NCBI GenBank assembly: GCA_013396915.1
Contig: VWZL01000529.1
Coordinates: 759,163 to 823,162 of the forward strand
Reading direction: 5' to 3'
DNA length: 64,000 bases
From: Stercorarius parasiticus
Taxonomy: Eukaryota > Chordata > Aves > Charadriiformes > Stercorariidae
The notes under the pieces were generated by a model. It was given only the letters and a program-made list of their open reading frames with translations. It was not told the origin of the DNA and ran no database searches. Shown here in pieces: positions 49,854 through 59,940 of the stretch (the first letter of the stretch is position 1; each line of letters opens with the position of its first letter). The position numbers were made by a program, and so were the translations under genes.

Positions 49854-52243
49854 CCCCTGGTGCGGTGCCCTTGTCTTTAAAAAAGTTAGTTTCTAAATTA
49901 GTTTGCACTCATTACATTTCTTTATAAGAAACTAAACTTCATCTATAAACAGATTTCTCTAACGCTGGTGGTTTTTTACGTGTTGTATCACACAGCTATG
50001 ACACATTTTTCATGGCAAACTACCCAAGAAGCAGCCAAGAAAGCAGAACTACACGTTCCTCAAGATATCTGCGGCCTAAAGAGCAGTTTGTTTCCATCGG
50101 CTTTCAACCTGGGAATGTTGCCAGACATGTTAAAGTAGGAAATGAATAAAGCTGCCATGCCCTCCACAAGCATGTTCTGCATTTCTCAGCACTGAGCATG
50201 GTGTCCACAACCAGATGAAGCAGGAGAACAGAAGAATGAAAAAAAGATAGAGAGCTTACCATTGAACACATGCAGTGGCATCACAAAATAAAACTTCCTT
50301 GTTATGAGATACTGTCCCTTTTCTAGAGAGCGCTATTAGCCTAATTTACATCAATCCCAGCTTAAATATAGTTCTGGTTTACTGCACTTAAAACCCCTTC
50401 AACCGATATAAGTTAGCATACTGCTGTTGCCCTCAAGGGAACATCACCATGTTCATCAAGTCTCTACCCATTTTTTACGTAGCATTATCCTTTACTGCAT
50501 CTTTGAAATTATTTTTACTGATTTACTACAAATAACAAAAGTGAAAAAGAATGAAGAAAATGCTGAAGTCAATATATTTAAACTTTACAAAAGAATACTG
50601 TGTAACTTAAAACTAATTCAAATAGTAAATAGTATATAGAATAGTAAGGAGACACAGCACAGGTTTATGACTGACACCATTTGACAGCTTTATGCAAAAT
50701 GATTGAGCTAATGTGCTCACAAAGTTACGATCAAGTCATAAAAATTTGCAAATACTGAACAAATCTCTCAAAATTCTAAAGAACATTGAGGGGGAAATCT
50801 AATAATGAATATATCAGAAAGGAATTACACCAGAAATAGCCTAAGGTAGCAAGGGCTAATAACATCACAGTGTATTTGCACCACGAGCTGGCAGCCAAGG
50901 GCCAGTACAGCTCTGGGCTTGACAGCCAGTAGGCATCAGAGATGAAGGCAATGGTCCTTCCCTCCCACCCTATGCACAGCCCCGGTACAATACATTAACA
51001 GTTTGAATAACATTTCAACTATTAGGAAGCGCACACATCACAGAGGACAAGTATATATTTGGATCTATGAAAGTGGTACGGTTAGGAGAAAAATGAGGCA
51101 ATCAAGAAGGCACAAAACGTCAGGAGAACTATGAGCGGCAATCTGTTACACAGCCTCTGGGGAAACGGTCTGGGCATTTCAAGCGAGAAACCTAAAACCT
51201 AAGGGTATTATTAAGAAAAATATCACAGCTTTAGGAAAGGCCAAGTGATTACAACATGGCTGTTTTACCTCCTCTTCTATCTGAACATAGGTTCATGTTA
51301 CATTGATTTGGCCAAAATACTATGGAAAACAAAAGAAAGTTATGAATTGCCATTCGTAAATTTTAAAGGCAAAGAATCTGCCACTCTCTCTCCTCTTCCT
51401 AGTGTAGCTCACAAAATTTCACTTAAATTTATAGCACGTTTTCTCTTCTTCAGGCAGATGGACACACAGCAGCTGTTATGGAAAGGGTAACGACTATGAA
51501 CCCAAGCTGCCACATTCATTATTACAATTAAGAGCAACCAACTACTTTGCAGATCCAACAGCAACCTTTGTATCACCAGAAACGGAAATTAAAAAGCATG
51601 TGACATATTACTTCTGAAACTGCTTCTATCCCTTAAACTCACGAATACTGCATAACCATGTGGAGCTGCTGAAGAGGCCTGTAAGGGTCTGAGGGTCAGT
51701 CAGTTTGGCTAATTCTAATCCTCATACTCTGACTCGGTCTGAGGCCCACCCCCTTAAACCTCAACTCACATTTCAGAAGAAAACAGGACCATTATTGCAT
51801 TAATTAGAGACAGAAGCCACTCTATTAATTGTAAGCTCTGTCACGCAATGGTACTTACAGTGACTGGGCAAGGGGACAGAGTGTGCAGCTACTAAAGAAA
51901 ATAGCTTGTAATATTTTTTTTTAAGATTATTTTGCATTGCATGTCACTCCGAATCATATATTGCAAATTGACCACAGGTTTTATACGTAGGCTACACTAC
52001 CAGTCATAGAAGGGACTGAGAGGGGCCTACTCAGTGAGTCACTATATATTTTACAGGTAGCTTCCCATAGCATACTTGCACACCCACACAAATACAGGTG
52101 ACAGTTAAGGAGAGTTATATAGAGCTTTTTTTTTTTTCCCCAGTCAGAGAATGGGTTATTTTTATCCATGATTATGCCAACCAAGAAAATTAAACCAGGC
52201 AGCAACTACGACCTGACCATAGTTACCAGAAGTTACATGCACA

Positions 52244-52281
52244 ATAAAGCACAGTTGTCAGGATAAAGCACAGTTGTCAGG
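52244..52281. repeat. Exact 19-bp tandem duplication
   Basis: ataaagcacagttgtcagg at 52244-52262 is repeated exactly at 52263-52281. Confidence 0.97.
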
Positions 52282-53454
52282 TGCAAGTGAACTTGGAAAC
52301 ACAACCTGCATTTAGCTGACACGAACAGGGGAAAAAGAACATGGATTTTACGCATCAACAACCATTACAATGAAAGACACAGAATTTGTACGGGTACAGA
52401 GCTACCCTTCCAGTACCAGTGCCACACTGATCCTTTACATCCCAACTCATCCTCCGGGTACCCTATAGCTCCATTTCATATCATTCCCATCCTTCTGTTT
52501 TCTGCAAACATCTTCTGAAGAAAGCTTGTTTTCCAGAAACAGTGTAAAACCACAAAACAGACTTTAAACACAAAAGAGACATAATGACTTCCCAGATGGA
52601 TGCGTGTGTCATGCTCACATTGGGGTCAGAGGGACCCCAAGATGACTCAACACCAACTGCCAGTTTTCAGATCTCAACAAGCTGTTTTATTTTGAAGCTT
52701 CTTCCTTTTAACCAAGTATCATTTCCACCATCAGCCACCACCTTCCGACCCAGCTGACCCACTCCACTCTGAAAGAAACATCTGTCACAAAACTAACCGT
52801 TCCAGCTTCCCATTTACAAGCTGAAAAGTCCCTTCATCTGGGATATTTGTTGCCATTTCTGTAGTTCTCCATCAGTGATTTTGCCTTTCCAGTTTCCCCA
52901 GAATATCAATCCTTACCAGGTGGCAACACGGTTAACTGGCACCCTAAATATAAAGGCATCGAAAAAAGTAAGTTGCCCACCACCACTTTCCTAAAAGTTT
53001 TCCTACTCTAGAAAATAAATTAATTGAGGAAACTTATCTCGTGGCCAAAACCTCAAAAATCATAACCTGAGAAGATGAGCCATGGTCTATCTGGATTCAT
53101 TTCTCTCCCACTTCTCAAATCACAGCCCCATTACTTTCCAAACAAGACTGAACTTTATTTTCAAAGACGGGATGGGAAGAAACAGTTAAAAGTTGTTTTC
53201 CTGGACAAGATCACAAGGCTGTCAGGCAGCCCTGAGTAGTGCAGGCATAAAAAAACGCTCATAAAGTAGAACTGGGGAAAAGAGCCCATCTGCGGTCCCA
53301 CTACAGAAGAAGGCTGACCACACATGCGAGAGATGGTGAAGGCTGAGGTGAAATGGGAAGAGGAATCACCAGCTTGGAACCGTTCCTGTAAGACGTTCAC
53401 AGAAACTTCTCTTGAGCCAAATCTCGTTTAACATCACCTAATCCACGATGGGTT

Positions 53455-54075
53455 TGTCACAAGGGAACGGGGTGGGGTGGTTGCAAGAACAGAAAGACAC
53501 CACCCTGTGTCATGTCACGTAACCTAGTCATGCTTTATTAAGCAGGATGGGTGCGGCATTTCTGTTCCAGCTTGTCTATTCTATGACACACACAAATCAA
53601 GGTCCAGGTGACACTGCCACCAGAGACCCTGGGGAACAGCACACTCAACCCAACTGCTCGGTGTCCAAGTCCTGTCCAGTAGCCTGGACCTCACACCAGG
53701 CTGTTCCCCTCCAGTTCAGCCTTCCAAGTGTCACAAGTATATGCATGTCCCATGACATGCTCCCTCATCTCCTGCACCTGAGGCTACTCCTTTAATTATT
53801 TATTGCTTTCTCATTTAAACAGTCAGCATGAGCCATCAAAGGCCTCACCAATGCCACAATCCATATCTAGGGTCAATTAGCAGTCACTACCAAGGTTTCT
53901 GTAACTCTTTGGTCTCCCACCCCACATGCATTACAGGAAGCGTGAAGTTAGCAACAGTTACAGAACAAAGTTCTATTGTTTTTGCATTTCTCAGGATCAA
54001 TCGGGTCAGCTAAAGGTGGGCAGATGTAGCCGAGGTCTCCTCTGTCTCAGCAGGTAGCCTTCAACCCATGGCACA
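53455..54075 (-). mobile_element. Probable solo LTR of an endogenous retrovirus
   Basis: The 621-bp segment has LTR ends: minus strand TGTGCCATGGG... to ...CCCTTGTGACA, flanked on both sides by ggtt (53451-53454 and 54076-54079), a 4-bp target duplication. Near its 3' side the minus strand has cttAATAAAgcatgac (plus 53534-53539) followed within 100 bp by a GT/CT-rich end, as in an R/U5 region. An A/T-rich stretch around 53792-53807 could serve as a promoter core. No internal retroviral sequence flanks it. The family is not recognised; a 4-bp duplication suits gammaretrovirus-like ERVs better than ERVL. Confidence 0.55.
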
Positions 54076-54079
54076 GGTT

Positions 54080-55676
54080 TCATAAGGCCTTTTCTTTGGG
54101 CAACCTGAGCTTATTCCATTTCTCAACAGAAAATTTTCTAGTTCATTATCTGAAAACGGACATCACAGTCCAAGAGAAGGTATCTTGAAATTGATCTATA
54201 GATCATTCTTACACAAATATTACTTTGGGTTTAGTTGTTTTTATAGCAAAGCAATCCCAGATAAACACCCTACTGCACTGATGCAAAGGTTCTAATACAT
54301 TATTTTAATACCTTTGAATCCTTCACAGACATAATTCACTAACTTAATTGGAAACAATATATGCTATAGAAAAGCTTTGTACCAACAGAACAGCATTTGC
54401 ATTAGAGGGTGAGGCTACATTCAATACCATAAATTAATCCAGCCTTTTCAGTAAAGAATCCTTAAGTTCCTTAGCATCTCTGCTTGGACTAGAAACGTGA
54501 CAATCAACAGGGACTAAGCATAGCTTTGGGGATTTGGGGGATTTTCACAATTTTTACGTGAACTGAAAAGTACAGGGTTTTTATATAGTTTATAGGCTAC
54601 AAGCATTTCCATCTCTAAGTTTTCACTGTAAAACAGGGAAAATAAACCCCTTATTTTAGCAGAGTTATAAATGCAAGCAATCAGATTGCACTGTGAGAGA
54701 CCATAACCAAAACTGGGCTTTGTATCTGCTAAATTCTGGGTAGATTCAACTCACCCACCTGATTCTCAGCACCCTGAAATAGGAGGAAAGGATTCATTGG
54801 AGTGGGGGGAGGGCTTAAATTCCACAAATATGAAATATTTGATTGAGGAACACAGAACCTTTAAGAGATGCCCAGGGACCGCACTCTGCTAGAAATACAG
54901 ATACCATCCCCCAGCGAGAAGACAGCAAGAAAACCAAGTTTCCCAGAAGGAAATTGATTAAGTAGAAAACTTAATCTTTGAATCTAACGCAATACGACAC
55001 CTGCTACTTGAAGTTCTTGCAACTCTATATTAAGCTCACAGTCAACTAGAGATTTCTTTTCTCTAGTTAATTCATCCATTATTTCCTTTAAGGGAAGTGC
55101 TCTCAACTAGTATAAAAATATGTTCACCTTTAAGGAGCTGAGGAAAACCCAAGAAGGAAATTATTTAACTTGGTTTCAAAATGCAGCTGTTCTCTCTGCT
55201 ACAGCGAGGCCTTTCTAAGGATCATTATAAAGCCCTCCTAATCTTTAGGGCATTACAACTGTCATACATTCCAGACCCATCCTCTTACTCTTCTCCAACT
55301 CCCTCCTCCTCCTTCAAAGCTTCTCTTTTAAAAGTTATAGGTAACAAGTGATGATACACAATCTTTTTTGGTTTCTGGGTTGGTGATGGAGGGACTCACA
55401 TTGAAACCATTTAAACAACCAGCCTGTAGGTTTCTCAGAAAGACAAGCTTGGAAATTCAGCAGCTCCCTCCCTGCTGCTACAACGCATACCTGTATATAG
55501 CCCTCAGCACACACTCACACATTCTATGTGCAGCCAGCTCCTAAACTAGCTGGAAATTCTGTAGGATTAATACACATACTCCAGAAAAAATAACTCAGAG
55601 TTTCTATGCACCATCTCTTTTTCATTGTAAATAGAAAATAGTAGTGTCTGGGTTTTGCCTTTAACACCAAACCAGT
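54080..55676. other. Intronic sequence, nothing seen
   Basis: Unique AT-rich DNA between the solo LTR and a CR1 tail. Confidence 0.55.
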
Positions 55677-55740
55677 TAGAATTATAGAATAATTTAGCCT
55701 GGAAGGAACCTCTGGATGTCCCGTGGTCCAATCCCCCTTA
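55677..55740 (-). mobile_element. CR1 3'-end fragment, diverged
   Basis: The plus strand shows agaattatagaataattt, agcctggaaggaacctctg and gtggtccaatcccc, the reverse complement of a CR1 3' terminus with several changes. About 64 bp remain. Confidence 0.7.
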
Positions 55741-58700
55741 AAAAAAGAGAAACACACACACACACAAAAAAACCCCACTTCAGCCCTGCTTTTTCCTCTT
55801 TAACGGTTGCCTCTAGTATTTTGGTACTATCCACTTTTTTCCTTCCTTAATATCTTAATGAGTCTATTCAGCCCAGAAGTTTCCCTAAAAGACAGGAGTT
55901 TGGCTGTCTATACACGATAACTCCCATGGTCTTCTCCTATCTTCCCCATTTCACGTTTAGCTGTCCTCCCTTTGACCTGCTTATCAGCTGCCAGCACCAA
56001 AAGGTTCTTCCATCATTTTTCAGCTCTTCTGAAAGGAGTAACCCCAAAAGCTGCTGGAAACGCGATTCACCGGGATGTACACAGCGGTGGCAGCATTTAA
56101 GAAAAACTTTTAAGTGCCCTCATGTCTGTATTTTGACTTACAGGAAATCACTGAAAGCTGTAGGCTTGTATTTACAGCTCAGAAAACCTAGGTATGGAGA
56201 CAGTGAAATTAATTAAAAGCATACATACACAGCACCATGCATAGCACGAACATTTTACTACAATTTCATGTTCCTTAGTATTTTACAATATTAAAACCAA
56301 CTTCATTTCACAATACCTGGCACCTCATAATGCAACTTCCTCCCTGTCAGACTTCTTACAGATGGAGAGTTTCCCTGTCTGTCACCAAAGCCATGCTTTG
56401 AATCTGCCAAAAATCCAACATCCCTTACGTGGCCTGAGCATGTTTTCTTTCATTTGTATACAGTACCTGGCGCTGCTTCCTTCAACATCTAGAACCTTAA
56501 TATTGCAAATTCAACCCCAAAAAAGTAAGCATTTACTTTAGTATTCCACTGGGAAGGATTTTTATTTCAAAATCTCATTAAACTCAGCTTAAGAAAGAAA
56601 CACAAGCCTGAAGGAAATTCTTGGAGAAATTCCTTTTTAGAAGTACAGTCGCCCAGAGTAACAATTCCCATGAAAATTATCTACAGAAAGTGCTGCCTTT
56701 TCCCACGCCAGCGTAGTCAAAAGCTTCAAAACCGGCAAGCATTCAGTAAATAGGAAAAAAACCTGAAAAATGAAGCCTACTAGTTTTTAATCATCACATA
56801 TACCATAAATCTCTGGGAACTGTTTGAACTGTTCAGTGTTTTAAAAAAATATTAGAGAAGACAGGGGTAATGGACAATTATTTTCTACCCTATATATGAG
56901 GCGTAAGGGTTAATTAAACCATTAGGACAGGCTCACTGTACACATACACACACACTGAAAATACGGACGCACACAGAGCCCCCTTCAGCAGTGAAGCCCT
57001 GGCAGTTCCCCTCCCGTCTCCCCCTGCAATACCGGTATCAGTGGCAGGTTCTCCAGCATGGCAGGGAAGGGCTGACCTGGAGAACCAACGTTCCTTAAGA
57101 AATACAACTCTCCTGAGACAAAAGCCCCGCGGTGCTCAAAGCGTGAAGTTCTCAGGAAACTAAAGAAGTATATGCAAGAAAAAAAATCCCCAGAGAAAAC
57201 CCATGCTGCTCTCTCATGGATTTGGCAAAACAAGAGCAAAAACATTCACTGCTCCCCGACTGAGAAACGCGGTGGCAAACAGTACCTCAGGAGAAACGTG
57301 AAGCACCAAGGGGAAGGCTCACGCACATATCCCACACAGACACGCCGAAGGACTGAAGGAAAAGGAAGCAGTACTATGAACACCCTCTGTCTCCATCTCC
57401 AGCGTGGACTGAAGGAAGACGTGCCAAAGGAGAGCAGCCCCGCTCTCCAGCGGCACTTGCAATAGAGCAAGAGGTGGGGGACTTCCCTACTGAGGGAGTC
57501 ACAAGGCTTTATCTTTCCAGAGCCACCGGGGCTTGGCTGCAAGGTCTGAATGGCTGCTCAGTTAGCATCTGCCAGCAAAGTTACGGTTTTGATGGCTGTA
57601 TATAAAACATATCCAAACACACAAATACACAGTGAGAGTACAGCCCTTCAACGCCAGCACTTGAAAAAAATCCCACTTCTTCCTACGTGTAGATGAACCA
57701 ACGTTTTGTTATTCCTGGGTGGAACTGAAGCAAAATAAAGACTGGAAAAGCAGCAATAGAAACTTGGAGCATCACAGAGATTTATGAATAAGCTGCCAGA
57801 ATGGGCTAAGAACAAAAAAAGGGCCAGCAGTAAGAAAGACTGTTAACAATACAGCTTGCAAGCACTATGGAGGATCCAGCAGTGCAATGGCAAACTAATA
57901 GGAAGTGGAAAAAGCGAGCTTGAGGAATTACAGTACAACAAAAGGTACCTCTTCCACCCCTCAGTACCAAGGGAAAATATTTAGAGCGTCTTCAGTCACA
58001 AATACTGCAATTATTTTTTCCAGATATAAATCCTACCATTTACTTGTGCAGAAAAAGTAGTTTAAATATAAACCTCTTTAGGGTGTTTTAAATAATAAAT
58101 GTTACTTTATCAAAAATGGAAAGAAAAGAGAAAGTAGTCCTCTTGTGTAGTTTTTAAACAAAATTAAAAGAAAACTCTCTTTATTAAATACACTTAAAAA
58201 ACCAAGTGGTTTATTAAACATATAAGAAATTGTGATCCATACCAACCACAGCTGCTTAGCCTCTAAAGGTCAAGGTCACGTCGTTTACACCAAGATAAAA
58301 AAAGTCTAAGTACAGTATCTACAGCTATATAGACAGAGGATGGTTATTAGAAAAGAACTATTATAAACCAAACACAATTATATTGTACAGAAACCATTAG
58401 ATATTTGATGAGATTTTAATCTTTGAGCTGGTATCATTCTTCAAGTTAATCATCTGGAGAACAGAAAATCTGTTAGGAATGCAATTAAATGTACTAGCTC
58501 CATTAAAATTGAGCTGATATAGTTAATTGTAGTCCTAAAATAGCTGTTTCCTCACACCTTCACTAAGCATTTTTTTTTCATCTCCTGAGTAAGAGTCTAT
58601 TTAAGGAATAGCTTTCACTTAAACTCTCTAACAAGGTTCATGAATACTTTTGTTCCGCTACGTTACCCCGTACAAGTTGCACTGCAGTTTGCCGTTCGAC

Positions 58701-59194
58701 CTTGGATGCCTAATTCACTCTGAGAAGTACAGCAAGGTCTTTTGTTTCAGTCGCTATTAGCCCATAGTATCTGCATTGCTGAAGCTTTTGGGAAGAGTAT
58801 CAACAACGTAGCCTTGCACCACGCTAAAGCAGGTATGAAATAAAATGAAATGACGGACCAATGGCAAAACCCACGTCAGATGGGTCATTCTAAGCATCAG
58901 CACTTCTGGGAAGCTGGTGATTTCCAAACAACTGTTTCAATGAAGCCATACATATTCAAAGTATATATACATATCCAAACCCTCGCAAGGGTTTTGCGGC
59001 ATTGCTAGGGAATACAGGCCATTCCTGCCTTTTTTCTTTTTTGAGAGAGAGAGACAGAGAATGAAAACAAAAAGCTATCCTAAGAGTGTATCAACTTACG
59101 AATGCCTGATCTACGATTCATTCTCACACACCAGGCAGTTTATTGGGGCATTTTAAATTGCTGTGCATGGGAACGGGTAGGGTGGGGGGAAATG
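55741..59194. other. Intronic sequence near the promoter, no gene seen
   Basis: A GC-richer part at about 56990-57545 is open in frames on both strands (about 97 codons each), but neither product is recognisable. A GA-rich run is at 59043-59060. The part next to the CpG island becomes richer in CpG gradually. Confidence 0.5.
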
Positions 59195-59265
59195 CGACTT
59201 GGGGGAGCGACCACGGAGCCGCCGGGCTGGGGCTGACACCAGCGCGTCTCGCTGCGCGGATGCGG

Positions 59266-59273
59266 TTACGTAA
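59266..59273. promoter_or_regulatory. TTACGTAA palindrome (PAR-bZIP / D-box type site)
   Basis: A perfect TTACGTAA lies in the CpG island, flanked by gcgg and gccc. This is the consensus of PAR-bZIP factors (DBP, HLF, TEF) and of NFIL3, and close to C/EBP sites. The site is seen; binding is inference. Confidence 0.45.
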
Positions 59274-59277
59274 GCCC

Positions 59278-59335
59278 GTCCCCATCCTCATCCCCGTCCC
59301 CGTGTGTCCCCCCCCGACCCCGGTCCGGTTGCTCC
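59278..59335 (-). other. G-rich tract with quadruplex potential on the minus strand
   Basis: The plus strand is cytosine-rich with runs cccc, cccc, cccc, cccccccc, cccc separated by 2-8 bases. The minus strand, which is the OSBPL6 coding strand, therefore carries at least five runs of four or more G with short loops, enough for a G-quadruplex. It ends about 25 bases before the assembly gap. Confidence 0.6.
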
Positions 59336-59359
59336 GGCTTCGCCCCGGGGCCGCCCGCC

Positions 59360-59508
59360 NNNNNNNNNNNNNNNNNNNNNNNNNNNNNNNNNNNNNNNNN
59401 NNNNNNNNNNNNNNNNNNNNNNNNNNNNNNNNNNNNNNNNNNNNNNNNNNNNNNNNNNNNNNNNNNNNNNNNNNNNNNNNNNNNNNNNNNNNNNNNNNNN
59501 NNNNNNNN
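59360..59508. other. Assembly gap (149 N)
   Basis: A run of 149 N lies inside the CpG island. Both flanks are very GC-rich, a usual reason for lost coverage at bird promoters. Reading frames that cross it have no meaning. Confidence 0.99.
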
Positions 59509-59903
59509 CGAGCGGAGCGGAGGGGGCAGGCAGCGCCGGGATGCTCCCGCCGAGGGCGCCTGCGGCACGTAGCAGCCGGCGCCGGTGCGCGAAGCGAAGG
59601 CCGGAGTCGGGTTGATGCCGGCGTGTCGGAGGCGGGGGGCAGCGGCGGGGAGCGAGTAACGGGCTGCGGTGATGAGATCCGGTCTGTAATTACACTGGCA
59701 GGCACGTGGGCGGCAGCGGGGATGCGCTCTAGGAAGAGGGACCTCGGTGCCGCGGGTGGGAGGGCGGTGTCAGACAAAGGGATGCCGTGGATGGAGCCGG
59801 GCGGCGAGCGGAGCAGGGCTGACAGCGGCCTTTCCCCACGCCGGCCGGGTAGCACAAGCACGACATTGCGCTGTCACCCTCCCCGCCGCTCTCACCGCGT
59901 TAC

Positions 59904-59938
59904 CTGATGTGCTCTTTGTCATCCGATAATGAGAGGTC
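59904..59938 (-). other. Candidate small non-coding exon or first-exon end with splice donor
   Basis: On the minus strand atcag/gtaacg gives a donor at 59904/59903 at the edge of the CpG island, and ttttttcaag upstream gives a possible acceptor at 59939, framing 35 nt. It could also be just the end of a longer first exon starting further right. It has the right strand and place for an OSBPL6 5' exon, but no transcript supports it. Confidence 0.25.
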
Positions 59939-59940
59939 CT

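Larger units (their letters stand above)
31263..53450. other. Large intronic stretch, no gene seen
   Basis: 22 kb of unique, mostly AT-rich DNA with simple repeats listed separately and one ambiguous base at 39440. GC-richer patches occur near 36660-36960, 43430-43570, 43790-43980 and 49550-49830. None encodes a recognisable protein, and none shows a convincing exon with both splice sites. Confidence 0.5.
59195..59910. promoter_or_regulatory. CpG island, candidate OSBPL6 promoter and first exon
   Basis: This is the only long GC- and CpG-dense tract in the window (for example agcgcgtctcgctgcgcgg near 59241, gcagccggcgccggtgcgcg near 59570) in otherwise AT-rich DNA. It contains a TTACGTAA site (59266-59273), an E-box next to a GC box (CACGTG 59703-59708 and GGGCGG 59708-59713), and a C-rich tract (59278-59335). 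It is interrupted by the assembly gap at 59360-59508, so the exact start site and first exon cannot be read. As the nearest CpG island upstream of the minus-strand OSBPL6 exon it is the natural promoter candidate. A divergent plus-strand transcript is also possible. Open frames through the island on both strands are what GC-rich DNA gives by chance and are not called. Confidence 0.75.

Noticed and set aside
59124..59907. Long open frames on both strands through the CpG island
   Set aside because: They cross 149 N and arise from GC-rich, stop-poor DNA. The products are arginine/proline/alanine rich with no motif.
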